From UBA1020 sp964520495 (lineage in GTDB: Bacteria > Patescibacteriota > Saccharimonadia > Saccharimonadales > Saccharimonadaceae): a stretch of DNA of 29,888 bases. Position 1 is the first letter of the stretch; the number at the start of each line of letters is the position of its first letter. A program made the translations under genes and the position numbers. Location: positions 1 through 29,888 of the forward strand of contig CAZFMZ010000006.1 of the NCBI GenBank assembly GCA_964520495.1, in the 5' to 3' direction. Shown here piece by piece: positions 19,209 to 29,205 of the stretch. The notes under the pieces are model-generated. The model saw only the letters and a program-made list of their open reading frames with translations, was not told where the DNA came from and did not search any database.

Positions 19209-22040
19209 GTGTTAGGGGTGTTCATCAGCATTTTCGGCATAGCGCTGGTCGTGTTGATTGTCGGTGCCTTCGTATTCGTGCAATACCAACGCACCTTACG
19301 TGAGGCGAAGAATTACGAGCGGGGACTGAAGATGGTGCCGATGGTCATTCATCTGCCACCGTCGAGTGATGACCTGGAGGGCGGCGGGCGTGACGCCCGC
19401 GACGTGACTGAAGAAGTGCTCAGCCAGGCCCAAGTAATGTATAACATCATCGCCAGCACGGCCGTCAAAGGCTTCAAGAGCAAGATTTACGGTCAACGTC
19501 ATGTATCATTCGAAATCGTCGCCCGGGAAGGGCTGGTCTATTATTATACGGTCGTGCCGGTCGTGCTGGTCGACGTCGTGCGCCAGGCGATTGCCGCTGC
19601 CTATCCCTCGGCTCGCTTGCAAGAAGTGGAAGAGCATACAATTTTCAGCGAGGTCGGCAAGATGAGCGGGACAATCGGCGGCGAATTCACGCTGAAGAAA
19701 GACTATGTCTTCCCGATTGCCACCTACCAGGAGTCGAAGCGTGATGCGTCTCGGGCACTATTGAACGCTTTGTCGAGTGCCGGTCGGGAAGATGGCATCG
19801 GTGTGCAGATTCTGATTAGGCCTGCTCGCGAGGGGTGGGCCAAGCGCTCTGTCGGCGAGGTCGACAAGATAACCAAGCAGAAAGGTAAGAAGAAAGGCCC
19901 CGCTGTCTTCGGCGCCTCGAAGGATATCATGGAAGCGCTTTGGAAACCGCCGGAAAGTGGTGAGAGCAAAGAGAAGCCCGAGGACAAGCAGCTGACGAAT
20001 CTGGAGCGCACTTCAATCGAGGCAATTGAAGAGAAGACCAGGTATCCGGGCTACGAGACGTTGGTTCGGGTGGTGGTCTCGTCGAATACCGCCGTCCGTT
20101 CCCAGACGCTCCTCGGGAATGTCATCTCGGCATTTTCGCTGTTCGATTCCCCGAGTAACAACGGGTTCAAGTTTGCCGTAAGCCGTAACATCGAGGAATT
20201 GGTGACGGCTTATATCTTCCGCTTCTTCCCACAATCGGTCAGTAGCAACGTACTGAATACCGTGGAACTAGCGACGGTCTTTCATCTACCGGATCAGAAA
20301 AGCATTCCGACGTCACAAGTACAACGGCAAATGAGCAAGCAGGTCGACGGACCAACCCAGGTAATGGACGAAGGATTCCTCCTTGGTTATAACGAGTTCA
20401 GAGGTACAAAGAAGCCGATTCGCTTGTCTACCAACGACCGTCGTCGTCATACTTACATCATCGGGCAGACCGGTACCGGTAAGTCGGTGCTGCTTGAGAA
20501 CCTGGCTTTTCAGGATATGATGGACGGCAAAGGCTTCGCGTTCGTTGATCCGCACGGTGATTCAGTCGAAGCACTGCTCGGTAAGGTACCGAAGGAACGG
20601 GTCGAGGATGTCATTTACTTCAACCCCGGCGATATGACGAACCCGATCGGTCTGAACATGTTCGAGTTTGACCATCCTGATCAGAAGGACTTTCTGGTGC
20701 AGGAATCAATCAACATGCTGTATGGATTGTACGACCCAGGTCATACCGGTATCGTCGGCCCGCGGCTCGAGCATATTTTCCGCAACTGTGCCTTGCTGCT
20801 GATGAGCGACCCGAACGGCGGAACCTTCATCGACATTCCGAAGTTACTGATTGATCAGGATTTCATGAAATCAAAGCTTAAGTACGTGACCGATCAGACC
20901 GTGCTTGATTTCTGGACCAAGGAGTTTCCTGCCTCCCAGCGCTCCAACGAGGCGGGCGAGGTCATATCTTGGGTGGTTTCGAAATTCGGACCGTTCATCT
21001 CGAACGACGCCATGCGCAACATCATTGGGCAGACCAAATCTGGCTTCAACCTGCGCGACATCATGGACAACAAGAAAATCCTGTTAGTAAACCTCTCGAA
21101 GGGCCGTATGGGCGAGCTTAACTCAAAACTGCTGGGCATCATCTTCGTGATGAAATTCCAGGCCGCCGCTATGGGCCGGGCCGACACGCCGGAAGACCAA
21201 CGTGAGGACTTCTCACTCTACGTCGATGAGTTCCAGAACTTCGCGACGGAGAGCTTTGAGTCCATTCTCTCGGAAGCGCGGAAATACCGCCTGAACCTCA
21301 TTCTCGGCAACCAATTCATGACCCAGCTGACCGACAAGATCCGAGAGGCAATCATCGGTAACGTCGGTACGGTCATCGCCGGACGAATCGGTATTACCGA
21401 TGCCGAAATCCTGGTGAAAAAGTTCGCGCCTACGTTTGAGACGGAAGACCTTACCAAGATGCCAAACTACCAGTCGATTACCAGCGTCATGATTAACAAC
21501 GTACCGTCGGCTCCGTTCTCGATGTCGTTCGTGCCACCGATGGGGCAAAGTAACCCGCAGCTGGCCGCCGCCCTTAAGCGCCTATCCGCCGCCAAGCATG
21601 GCCGACCACGTGCCGTGGTTGAAAAAGATATCTTCGATCGGCTTGGGAGCGCTGAGAAGGAAAAGAAAATGAAATTGGAGGAGATGCGACGGATGCAGCA
21701 ACGGGGCGGTCCTGGAGCGTCTCCGGCCGGTACGGGCGCTGGGACGAAGTCCGGCACCTCATTCCTAGATGAGTGGCTTGCCAAGCGCCAGCAGCTCGGT
21801 GGGGGCCGCCCGGCAGGGCCACAGCAGGCGCCTGTAGCGTCAAATGCTGGGCCAACCGCGCAACCAGCCATGATCAATCCACAGAAGCCTGCTGCAACAG
21901 TTTCGCCCGCGTCCGACACGCCTGCTCCGATGACATCGCCGCTTCCGCCAACTACGGCCAAGGCGGATGATGGGGCACGTCTGCATCTACGAGGCGATAA
22001 CAAGAACGATGACGGCGAGGTATCAGTCAAGCTGCAATAA
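19209..22040 (+). CDS. Type IV secretion / conjugation-type ATPase (VirD4/TraG/HerA-like)
   Basis: 943 residues, GTG start with SD (AAGGGGG). One N-terminal membrane helix (about 5-26, FISIFGIALVVLIVGAFVFV). A region at about 40-370 has the pattern seen before DUF87-type ATPases in Patescibacteria. The ATPase core has Walker A GQTGTGKS (419-426), VDPHGDS (446-452) and Walker B LYVDEFQNF (about 671-679), followed by LNLILGNQF. This set fits hexameric DNA-pumping or coupling ATPases. The tail (about 800-943) is first charged and coiled, then P/A/Q-rich and unfolded. No other type IV secretion gene is in the window. It may drive DNA or protein transport across the membrane, or work with type IV pili. 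The exact role is unknown. Confidence 0.88.
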   Translation: MLGVFISIFGIALVVLIVGAFVFVQYQRTLREAKNYERGLKMVPMVIHLPPSSDDLEGGGRDARDVTEEVLSQAQVMYNIIASTAVKGFKSKIYGQRHVSFEIVAREGLVYYYTVVPVVLVDVVRQAIAAAYPSARLQEVEEHTIFSEVGKMSGTIGGEFTLKKDYVFPIATYQESKRDASRALLNALSSAGREDGIGVQILIRPAREGWAKRSVGEVDKITKQKGKKKGPAVFGASKDIMEALWKPPESGESKEKPEDKQLTNLERTSIEAIEEKTRYPGYETLVRVVVSSNTAVRSQTLLGNVISAFSLFDSPSNNGFKFAVSRNIEELVTAYIFRFFPQSVSSNVLNTVELATVFHLPDQKSIPTSQVQRQMSKQVDGPTQVMDEGFLLGYNEFRGTKKPIRLSTNDRRRHTYIIGQTGTGKSVLLENLAFQDMMDGKGFAFVDPHGDSVEALLGKVPKERVEDVIYFNPGDMTNPIGLNMFEFDHPDQKDFLVQESINMLYGLYDPGHTGIVGPRLEHIFRNCALLLMSDPNGGTFIDIPKLLIDQDFMKSKLKYVTDQTVLDFWTKEFPASQRSNEAGEVISWVVSKFGPFISNDAMRNIIGQTKSGFNLRDIMDNKKILLVNLSKGRMGELNSKLLGIIFVMKFQAAAMGRADTPEDQREDFSLYVDEFQNFATESFESILSEARKYRLNLILGNQFMTQLTDKIREAIIGNVGTVIAGRIGITDAEILVKKFAPTFETEDLTKMPNYQSITSVMINNVPSAPFSMSFVPPMGQSNPQLAAALKRLSAAKHGRPRAVVEKDIFDRLGSAEKEKKMKLEEMRRMQQRGGPGASPAGTGAGTKSGTSFLDEWLAKRQQLGGGRPAGPQQAPVASNAGPTAQPAMINPQKPAATVSPASDTPAPMTSPLPPTTAKADDGARLHLRGDNKNDDGEVSVKLQ

Positions 22041-22043
22041 GAG

Positions 22044-22068
22044 AATGGGCACCTATAAGGTGCCCATT
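22044..22068. terminator. Bidirectional terminator after the transfer ATPase
   Basis: AATGGGCACCT (22044-22054) and AGGTGCCCATT (22058-22068) form an 11-bp stem with a 3-nt loop. Short A/T flanks on both sides suit both the ATPase (+) and the two-TM protein gene (-), which converge here. Confidence 0.85.
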
Positions 22069-22091
22069 TAAAACGCAAGGGGATGACAGGG

Positions 22092-22658
22092 TCAACTCGG
22101 TCGACCGGTAATCATGAGGCGGAGGTAATCGAAGAGAATGCCGACCACCCAGCCAAGGATGAAGGCGCCGATCGTCTCGAAGCCAGACAGCGGATAGCCA
22201 TAGTGACGGGCAATAAGATAAAGGCCTAGCGTGAAGATGAAAGCGGCGACCGAGCCGGCTAGAACCGCATTGGGTCGTGCGACGGTGGAGCCAACCACCT
22301 CCGAGGTCTTCTCGACCACCGGTGCATGGATTACCTTCGAGAACGTGCGACTTGGGGCTGACATGTGACTACGCGCCTCATGCATGGTCCGGTTGAAGTT
22401 AATTTTTTCCTGTCGCTTTCGGGGCAGGGGCGCGTCTTTTCGTTTTTCAGCTGGTGAACGTTCAGGCTTGGTCTCTTTTTCGACCGTCGCCTCTTCTTTC
22501 GCTTCCTGACTCAGCTTCTCGACATCCTGCTCCTTAGACTGTTCAGCTGCACGTTCATGGTGCGTTTCGAGCTCAGCTCGACGTTCCGCGCCAGTGCGCT
22601 CCAGTTCCTCGGGGCTGCGTTCGCCCTGTTCAGGGCTTTGTGATAGTTTCTCGCTCAT
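22092..22658 (-). CDS. Charged two-TM membrane protein
   Basis: 188 residues. The first ~85 are very rich in E, K, R and Q (SPEELERTGAERRAEL, AKEEATVEKETKPERSP), probably unfolded or coiled-coil. A basic patch (PLPRKRQEKINFNR) comes before a linker, and two membrane helices end the protein (about 130-152, AVLAGSVAAFIFTLGLYLIA; 159-182, FETIGAFILGWVVGILFDYL). No enzyme motif is seen. A -10-like TACAAT lies 26-37 nt upstream of the ATG; the SD is GGGTGGGA. The shape, with a long charged cytoplasmic arm on a membrane anchor, is frequent in Saccharibacteria. I do not know its function. Confidence 0.8.
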   Translation of the reverse strand: MSEKLSQSPEQGERSPEELERTGAERRAELETHHERAAEQSKEQDVEKLSQEAKEEATVEKETKPERSPAEKRKDAPLPRKRQEKINFNRTMHEARSHMSAPSRTFSKVIHAPVVEKTSEVVGSTVARPNAVLAGSVAAFIFTLGLYLIARHYGYPLSGFETIGAFILGWVVGILFDYLRLMITGRPS

Positions 22659-22687
22659 GTTCCCACCCGTTCCTTATTTAACGTTGC

Positions 22688-24523
22688 TTATATTGTACCA
22701 GCGTTCAGTCCGCGGCGGATCAGCCGGACTTCACGGCCGAGCTGGCGGGAGCGGGCGTAGAAGTAGGTGACGACTGACAGCAAGACGGCGGCGAAGATCA
22801 TATTCTCGCGCGGGCCGGTCTGTGGCAGTTCTTTGACGACTTGCTCAACGATGACCTTTTGGGCGGCACATTCGACATCGACGCCGACGGAGTTGCCAAA
22901 GGTGTTGACCATGCGGCAGTCGTAGGAGGCTTCGTTGCTCGTGCCAGTATTGGTCGACGGGATGTCGTTCATTACCTGCACCGCGATGGTACGGGACTGT
23001 TTCTGGCCGGCTGCCAGCTCAACAGCAGGCCAACTCAGCGTCTTGGTCGCCTCATTGAATGTTCCGCCGCCGTTATCGACGAGGCTTGAGTACTCAAGGA
23101 CGTCTTCAAGGTTTTCAGTGATGGCGACGGTTTCAGAGGCGAAGCCTTTGTTTTCAACCGTGACGGTGTAGCTCAGCTTATCACCGGAGCGAGCGACCGA
23201 TTTTGTAGCATCGACGTTGCCTTGGCTCAGGTTCGTGGCGACCTTGGTGCTGATGACATCAGCCGCACAGTCATCATCCTTAAACCAGATTTCGGGGTTG
23301 TCAGGGCAGGGTTGGCAGTCGGGGCTATCGGCTGGCAGTGAGGGGTTGTAGACACAGACTTCCTGTTTGGTAACGGTGAACCGCTTGGTGCAGTCGCTAC
23401 CTGTCTTGTTGCCTTCACTTGTCACGACCGTCAGCTTGACCCGGTATGTACCCGGTTTCGACAGTGTGAAGCTTTCGGCCGAGACGTTTTGCTTGCTTGA
23501 TCGGACCACGACGCGTTTTACCTCTTTGTTTCCTTCGGTTACGACGAAGACATACCGCTTGATCGAGGCACCGTTCGCTACTCGAGCTGAACCGCGTAGC
23601 GACACGATGGTGCGGTTGCTGAGGCTGGCGTTCAGACCGGTACAGACGGCGACCGGCTTCTTGTCGACGACGAAGCTGTCGCGACAATCGGCGCCCGTCT
23701 TCTTGCCGACGCTGGTCACGACGGTGACGCTGGCCCGGTACGTCCCCGGCTTGGACTGTTGGTACACGAAGCTGTGGCTTTGCTGTCCTGAGGCGAATGA
23801 ACGGGTCGTCACAACGTCGCCGCCTCGTTTGATCTCGTAACGGTAATTCTTAATAACGGCACCGTCCTTCTTATTGGCACGGGCAGTGAAGCGGAAGCGT
23901 TCGGATGACAGTGCTCGGACGACCAGGGCCTGACAGACGGCCTGTGGGTTCGGTGCGTGCGGGGGAACCTTAGTTACCAGGTTGCCGCAGTCTTTCTTGA
24001 TAGCGAACCAACCGAACGCTTTCGAATATCCAGCGAAGACGGTATGGACCGGGCCGCCTTGTTGAGTAAGGGTCATCGGTCGGTAGTAAACCTTACCCTT
24101 GCCGCCGCGGGCCTTGTCATATGACCAGACGCGTTCGCCTTGGGCGTGGCTGTACAAGCTGGTCATGGCCCAGTTGTAATGACCAGGCTCACGAACCTGG
24201 ACCGATTTGGTAGCGGCGATTTCCGCCCGGGTGATGCCGAGCGATTTGAAGACATCCTTTATATTATTGTTATTCCGGTCGTAGTGCTGCAGGAATTCAG
24301 ACTGGTTCTTGACGCCTCCGCGCACGAAGTCGGCCGGACTGGCCGCGTTGAGAGCTTCAGTCGGCGTGAAGACGGCGAACGACTGGACGACTAACGCCAG
24401 GGCAGTGAAGACCAGGCCGAGTCGGCGCGTGGTCTCTTCTTTGCGCAGTCGTTTGGCATAGAAACCAAGCTGACCGACCAATGCGGGGCTGAAGTTTAAG
24501 TTCGAGACAATCTTTCGAAACAT
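22688..24523 (-). CDS. Cell-wall-anchored surface protein with an LPQTG sorting signal
   Basis: 611 residues. The N-terminus has a basic start and a hydrophobic helix at about 35-53 (LGLVFTALALVVQSFAVFTP), a signal peptide or anchor. An EF-hand-like stretch DRNNNNIKDVF (about 80-90) follows. Two Ig/PKD-like domains of ~95 residues come next (about 200-290 and 295-390), each ending in KPGTYR-SVTVVTSxGxKTG-DC. A Cys-rich linker (QPCPDNPEIWFKDDDC) leads to a DUF11-like repeat (GDKLSYTVTVENKG...ITENLEDVLEY). The C-terminus has LPQTG (566-570), a hydrophobic stretch and a basic tail (RSRQLGREVRLIRRG), a classical sortase substrate. It probably works in adhesion to a host bacterium. A sortase gene is not in the window. 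Confidence 0.9.
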   Translation of the reverse strand: MFRKIVSNLNFSPALVGQLGFYAKRLRKEETTRRLGLVFTALALVVQSFAVFTPTEALNAASPADFVRGGVKNQSEFLQHYDRNNNNIKDVFKSLGITRAEIAATKSVQVREPGHYNWAMTSLYSHAQGERVWSYDKARGGKGKVYYRPMTLTQQGGPVHTVFAGYSKAFGWFAIKKDCGNLVTKVPPHAPNPQAVCQALVVRALSSERFRFTARANKKDGAVIKNYRYEIKRGGDVVTTRSFASGQQSHSFVYQQSKPGTYRASVTVVTSVGKKTGADCRDSFVVDKKPVAVCTGLNASLSNRTIVSLRGSARVANGASIKRYVFVVTEGNKEVKRVVVRSSKQNVSAESFTLSKPGTYRVKLTVVTSEGNKTGSDCTKRFTVTKQEVCVYNPSLPADSPDCQPCPDNPEIWFKDDDCAADVISTKVATNLSQGNVDATKSVARSGDKLSYTVTVENKGFASETVAITENLEDVLEYSSLVDNGGGTFNEATKTLSWPAVELAAGQKQSRTIAVQVMNDIPSTNTGTSNEASYDCRMVNTFGNSVGVDVECAAQKVIVEQVVKELPQTGPRENMIFAAVLLSVVTYFYARSRQLGREVRLIRRGLNAGTI

Positions 24524-24623
24524 TGGGTGGCCTTTTTTATGTTTGGTTTACTACTGTTATCGTATCCTTTTGTCCCCAGATTAGCATAAGTATTGTGTTC
24601 AGCGCAAGCAAGTTTATCAACGC

Positions 24624-24652
24624 TTGAGTGAATACAAATAATCCGATATAAT
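24624..24652 (+). promoter_or_regulatory. Promoter of gyrB-gyrA
   Basis: TTGAGT (24624-24629), a 17-nt spacer and TATAAT (24647-24652). The leader is about 41 nt with SD GAGGGAAG. Confidence 0.85.
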
Positions 24653-24699
24653 ACGGGCAGTGTAAATAGCTGCAATAGTCCAGGAATAGTGAGGGAAGA

Positions 24700-26682
24700 A
24701 TGGCTAAACAAACAAGCGCTGACTCTTATGATGGGTCACAGATTCAGGTCCTAGAGGGGCTTGAACCGGTTCGTAAGCGCCCGGGTATGTACATCGGTAG
24801 CACCGGCTACGACGGTGTCCACCATCTTATTAAGGAAATCGCAGACAACTCGATCGACGAAGCGATCGCTGGCCATGCCACCAAGGTGGAAGTGGCGATT
24901 CTTGAAGACGGCGGCATCACGATTACCGACGATGGTCGTGGTATCCCAGTTGATAAACACCCGAAGACCGGCCTGTCGACCCTTGAGACCGTGCTGACGG
25001 TCCTGCACGCCGGTGGTAAGTTCGGCGGCGGCGGATATAAGGTATCGTCCGGTCTGCACGGTGTCGGTTCTAGCGTGGTAAACGCCCTGAGCACCAAGCT
25101 GATCGCTGAGGTAGTGAAGAAAGGTGAGCTGTACCGCATCGAGTTCGAACGTGGCGCCACCATGCAACCACTCAAGAAGATAGGCAAGACCGACCGACCG
25201 ACCGGTACAACCGTCACCTTCTATCCGGACCCGACTATTTTCAAGGAAACGGTCGAGTTTGACTACAAATGGGTCGTCAACTATCTGCGTCACCAGGCTT
25301 ACCTCACGAAAGGCGTCTACGCGAAAGTATTCGACGAGCGCACCGGTGAGCGGCAGGCCTTCTATTTCGAAGGTGGTATCCAAAGTTACGTCAAGCACCT
25401 CAACATCGGTAAGGACATTCTGTCTGATGCGCCGTTCTACGTTGAAAAGCAGGTCGAAGACTCGATGATTGAAATCGCGGTCCAATATAATGACACCTTC
25501 ATCGAGACCGTGAAGCCGTTCGCCAACAACGTCCTGACACCCGACGGCGGGACGCACCTGATCGGGTTCCGCACCGCGCTGACCCGGGTCATTAACGACT
25601 ACGCCCGCAAGAGCGGCCTGCTGAAAGAGAAGGAAGAGAACCTGACGGGTGACGACATCCGCGAAGGTCTGACCGCCATCATTCTTGTCAAACTGCCGGA
25701 CCCGCAGTTCGAAGGGCAGACGAAGAATAAGTTGGGTAACCCTGAAGTCCGTCGCTACGTCGAACAGGTAATGAGCGAATACTTCGCCTATTACTTAGAC
25801 GAGACGCCAGCCGTCGCGAAAAAGATCATCGGCAAGGCGCTCCTGGCCGCTCGTGCCCGTAAAGCTGCCCGTGCTGCCCGCGACAACGTTATCCGTAAGG
25901 GTGCACTTGATGGCCTGAGCCTGCCCGGCAAACTGGCCGACTGTTCAAGCAAGAACCCGGCCGATAGTGAGATTTACATCGTCGAGGGTGACTCGGCCGG
26001 TGGTTCAGCTAAGAGCGGTCGTGATTCGAAGACCCAGGCCATCTTGCCACTGCGTGGTAAGGTGCTCAACGTCGAACGGGCACGGCTCGATAAGATGCTG
26101 AATAACAACGAGATCGTGAGCCTTATCAAGGCGCTTGGCGTCGGCATCGGCGACCAATTCGATGTCAACGGGTTGCGCTATCATCGCATTATCATCATGA
26201 CCGACGCCGACGTCGACGGTAGCCATATCTCAACGCTCCTGCTGACGTTCCTGTTCCGCTATATGAAGGACGTGGTCGACGGTGGCCACGTGTACCTGGC
26301 GAAGCCGCCACTCTTCTTGCTGAAGGCAGCCGGGAACAAGCGTTACTACGCCTATAGCGATGAGGAGAGGGATGAGATTATCAAGCAGCTGACCGAAGAG
26401 CGCCGCAACCGTGGCACCGAAATAAATCCGGCCGACTCTATTATCAAACAAGCCGGGTTGTCAGACGTACAACGCTATAAGGGTCTGGGTGAGATGGATG
26501 CTGATCAGTTGTGGGAAACAACAATGAACCCAGAGAACAGAGTGTTGGTACAGGTAAAGGTTGATGACGCCGAAGAAGCTGATGCAATTTTTACAAAGCT
26601 GATGGGTGATGAAGTGGCGCTACGAAAGAGTTTCATCCAATCGCGCGCCAAAGACGTAAACGTTGAGGAACTGGATATCTAA
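24700..26682 (+). CDS. gyrB: DNA gyrase subunit B
   Basis: ATPase subunit of gyrase, which adds negative supercoils. 660 residues, the short form without the E. coli insert. The GHKL ATPase domain has EIADNSIDEA (about 46-55), DDGRGIPV and GLHGVGSSVVNAL; the transducer domain follows. The TOPRIM domain has EGDSAGGSAKSGRD and the metal-binding MTDADVDGSHI. The C-terminal block contains RYKGLGEMDADQLWETTM. It is 2 nt from gyrA and clearly in an operon. It could be confused with ParE, but the pairing with a GyrA that has a GyrA box settles it. Confidence 0.98.
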   Translation: MAKQTSADSYDGSQIQVLEGLEPVRKRPGMYIGSTGYDGVHHLIKEIADNSIDEAIAGHATKVEVAILEDGGITITDDGRGIPVDKHPKTGLSTLETVLTVLHAGGKFGGGGYKVSSGLHGVGSSVVNALSTKLIAEVVKKGELYRIEFERGATMQPLKKIGKTDRPTGTTVTFYPDPTIFKETVEFDYKWVVNYLRHQAYLTKGVYAKVFDERTGERQAFYFEGGIQSYVKHLNIGKDILSDAPFYVEKQVEDSMIEIAVQYNDTFIETVKPFANNVLTPDGGTHLIGFRTALTRVINDYARKSGLLKEKEENLTGDDIREGLTAIILVKLPDPQFEGQTKNKLGNPEVRRYVEQVMSEYFAYYLDETPAVAKKIIGKALLAARARKAARAARDNVIRKGALDGLSLPGKLADCSSKNPADSEIYIVEGDSAGGSAKSGRDSKTQAILPLRGKVLNVERARLDKMLNNNEIVSLIKALGVGIGDQFDVNGLRYHRIIIMTDADVDGSHISTLLLTFLFRYMKDVVDGGHVYLAKPPLFLLKAAGNKRYYAYSDEERDEIIKQLTEERRNRGTEINPADSIIKQAGLSDVQRYKGLGEMDADQLWETTMNPENRVLVQVKVDDAEEADAIFTKLMGDEVALRKSFIQSRAKDVNVEELDI

Positions 26683-26684
26683 TC

Positions 26685-29201
26685 ATGGACGATGACAAAA
26701 TAACACCAATTGAAAACGAAGCGATTGAACCAGCTGAAGTGCTGCAGACGCACTCGAAATCGCTTGAGCATCGTAGTGTCGAAGACGTCATGGAGGACAG
26801 CTTCCTGCGCTATTCGATGAGCGTCATCATTGATCGCGCGTTGCCTGACGTACGCGACGGCATGAAGCCGGTGCACCGCCGTATCCTTTACACCATGGGC
26901 GAGCAGGGTCTGAGGCCAGGTGGTAAGTTCGCCAAGTCCGCCCGTATTGCCGGTGAAGTGATGGGTAAGTATCACCCGCATGGTGATTCGTCCATTTATG
27001 ATTCGATGGTACGTCTGGCGCAAGACTGGGTGATGCGTTATCCGCTGGTCAATGGTCAGGGTAACTTCGGCTCGATGGACGGTGACCCCGCCGCAGCCAG
27101 CCGATACACCGAAGCACGCTTAGGCCGGGCCGGTAACGAGCTGCTGGTTGACCTCGACAAAGAAACGGTTGATTTCCGCGACAACTACGATGGTTCCGAG
27201 CAGGAGCCATCCGTCCTACCGGCAAAGCTACCGAACCTGCTACTGAATGGTCAGATCGGTATTGCTGTCGGTATGGCGACCAACATTCCGCCGCATAACT
27301 TGGGTGAACTGGTCGATGCGACTATCGAGATGATCGACAACCCGGACGCGACGATCGATGACCTGCTTAAGCACGTCAAAGGTCCAGATTTCCCGACTGG
27401 CGCCATCGTCTACGGTGGAGCGCCGATGAAGCTGGCCTACCAGACCGGCCGGGGCAGCGTCACGATCCGTGCCGTTACCAACATTGAGGAAACCAAGAAG
27501 GGCCGTAGCCAGATCGTGGTGACCGAGATGCCTTATGCCGTCAACAAAGCCTCATTGATTGAGAAAATTGCCGAACTTCATAAGGACAAGAAAATTCAGA
27601 TCGCCGACCTCCGCGACGAAAGCGCCCGTGGCAAGGTGCGCGTCGTCATCGAGCTGAAGAAGGACTCATACCCGAAGAAGGTGATGAACCAGTTGTTCAA
27701 GCTGACCGCATTGCAAACCAGCTTCCACTTCAATATGTTGGCATTGATCGACGGCATCCAGCCGCGCGTGCTGGGTCTTGAAGATATCCTGAGCGAGTTC
27801 GTTAAACACCGTCAGATAGTAGTGCGTCGTCGGACTGAGTACGAACTGCGGAAAGCTAAGGAGCGGGCGCACATATTGGAGGGCTATAAGATCGCCCTCG
27901 ATCATATCGATGAGGTTATCAAGACCATCCGCGCCAGCAAGACGACCGAGGAGGCTGAAGCAGCCTTGGTGACGAAGTTCAAGCTGTCGGAAATCCAGGC
28001 GAAGGCCATTCTGGCGATGCAGCTCCGCCGCCTGACCGGATTAGAGCGCGAGGCGATTGAAAACGAATTGAACGAGCTGCTGACACTGATTGGCAAACTC
28101 GAAGCCATCCTGGCCGATGAGAAGGAAATCCTCAAGATCATCAAGCGTGAACTGCTCGAAATGAAAGACAAGTACGGCGACGACCGCCGTTCGCAGATCA
28201 TCAACCACGAACTGGGCAAGTTCAGTGACGAGGAGCTGATTCCGGAAGAAGATAGCGTCATCCTGCTGACGGCAGAGAACTACGTCAAGCGCACATTGGT
28301 ATCGGAATACCGCCGCCAGCACCGTGGTGGCAAGGGTAAACGCGGTATGACCGTCAAGGAAGAGGACGTCATCGCGCAGCTGGTGCCAGCCAGCACGCAC
28401 GATTGGCTGTTCTTCTTCACTAACCGCGGTCGCGTCTTCCGCCTGAAGGCCTACGAAGTACCTGCGGCCAGCCTGGCTGCCAAGGGTGTCGCCGCCGTCA
28501 ACCTGTTGCAATTGCAGCCGGAAGAGAAGATTACCAGCATCATCCGTCACAAGAAGGACGAGAAGGATGAGGGATACCTGTTCATGGCGACCGTCAAGGG
28601 CACCGTCAAGAAGACGCCACTCAAGGACTACGCCAATATCCGGACCAACGGCTTAATCGCCATCAAGCTGGATGACGGTGACGAACTACGGTGGATCAAA
28701 CGGACTGACGGGAATAGTGATGTCATCATCAGCACCAGCGCCGGACAGGCCGTTCGCTTCAACGAAGCAGATGCCCGACCGATGGGCCGTGCCGCCCGTG
28801 GTGTACGCGGTGCTCGGCTTCGACCGAACGACCGTGTGGTCGGTATGGACATCGTCTCGAGTGAACAGCAGGAGCTGCTTGTCATCAGCGAGAAGGGCTT
28901 CGGCAAACGGACTACCGCCGGTAACTTCCCGAGTCATAAACGGGGTGGCGTCGGTATCAAGGCAGCCGTGGTAACGGCCAAGACCGGTCCGATCATCTCG
29001 GTACAGACGCTTGATCCAGAGATGGTCGATGCGATCATGATCTCCAAGAACGGGCAGACCATCCGTATCGGCCTGAAGGATATCAAGCTGCTCGGCCGTA
29101 CGACCCAAGGTGTCACCATCATGCGTCTGGGTGAATCCGACAAGATCGTCTCGATCGGACTGATGCCAGAACAAACCAAGGAAACCGAGGAAGAGGGCTA
29201 G
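26685..29201 (+). CDS. gyrA: DNA gyrase subunit A
   Basis: Breakage-reunion subunit, 838 residues. The active-site tyrosine is in AAASRYTEARL. The quinolone-resistance region reads HPHGDSSIYD, with Ser and Asp at the positions of E. coli S83 and D87, so it looks quinolone-sensitive. The C-terminal beta-pinwheel has the GyrA box as QHRGGKGKRG (QRRGGKG in E. coli), which supports gyrase rather than topoisomerase IV. The DNA-gate coiled coil (about 400-500) is intact. The start codon is 2 nt after the gyrB stop, with GAGGAA as SD inside gyrB. Confidence 0.98.
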   Translation: MDDDKITPIENEAIEPAEVLQTHSKSLEHRSVEDVMEDSFLRYSMSVIIDRALPDVRDGMKPVHRRILYTMGEQGLRPGGKFAKSARIAGEVMGKYHPHGDSSIYDSMVRLAQDWVMRYPLVNGQGNFGSMDGDPAAASRYTEARLGRAGNELLVDLDKETVDFRDNYDGSEQEPSVLPAKLPNLLLNGQIGIAVGMATNIPPHNLGELVDATIEMIDNPDATIDDLLKHVKGPDFPTGAIVYGGAPMKLAYQTGRGSVTIRAVTNIEETKKGRSQIVVTEMPYAVNKASLIEKIAELHKDKKIQIADLRDESARGKVRVVIELKKDSYPKKVMNQLFKLTALQTSFHFNMLALIDGIQPRVLGLEDILSEFVKHRQIVVRRRTEYELRKAKERAHILEGYKIALDHIDEVIKTIRASKTTEEAEAALVTKFKLSEIQAKAILAMQLRRLTGLEREAIENELNELLTLIGKLEAILADEKEILKIIKRELLEMKDKYGDDRRSQIINHELGKFSDEELIPEEDSVILLTAENYVKRTLVSEYRRQHRGGKGKRGMTVKEEDVIAQLVPASTHDWLFFFTNRGRVFRLKAYEVPAASLAAKGVAAVNLLQLQPEEKITSIIRHKKDEKDEGYLFMATVKGTVKKTPLKDYANIRTNGLIAIKLDDGDELRWIKRTDGNSDVIISTSAGQAVRFNEADARPMGRAARGVRGARLRPNDRVVGMDIVSSEQQELLVISEKGFGKRTTAGNFPSHKRGGVGIKAAVVTAKTGPIISVQTLDPEMVDAIMISKNGQTIRIGLKDIKLLGRTTQGVTIMRLGESDKIVSIGLMPEQTKETEEEG

Positions 29202-29205
29202 GGCG

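Noticed and set aside
24751..25557. 268-codon open frame on the minus strand opposite gyrB
   Set aside because: It is the shadow of gyrB codon bias; the translation has no known pattern and gyrB is certain.
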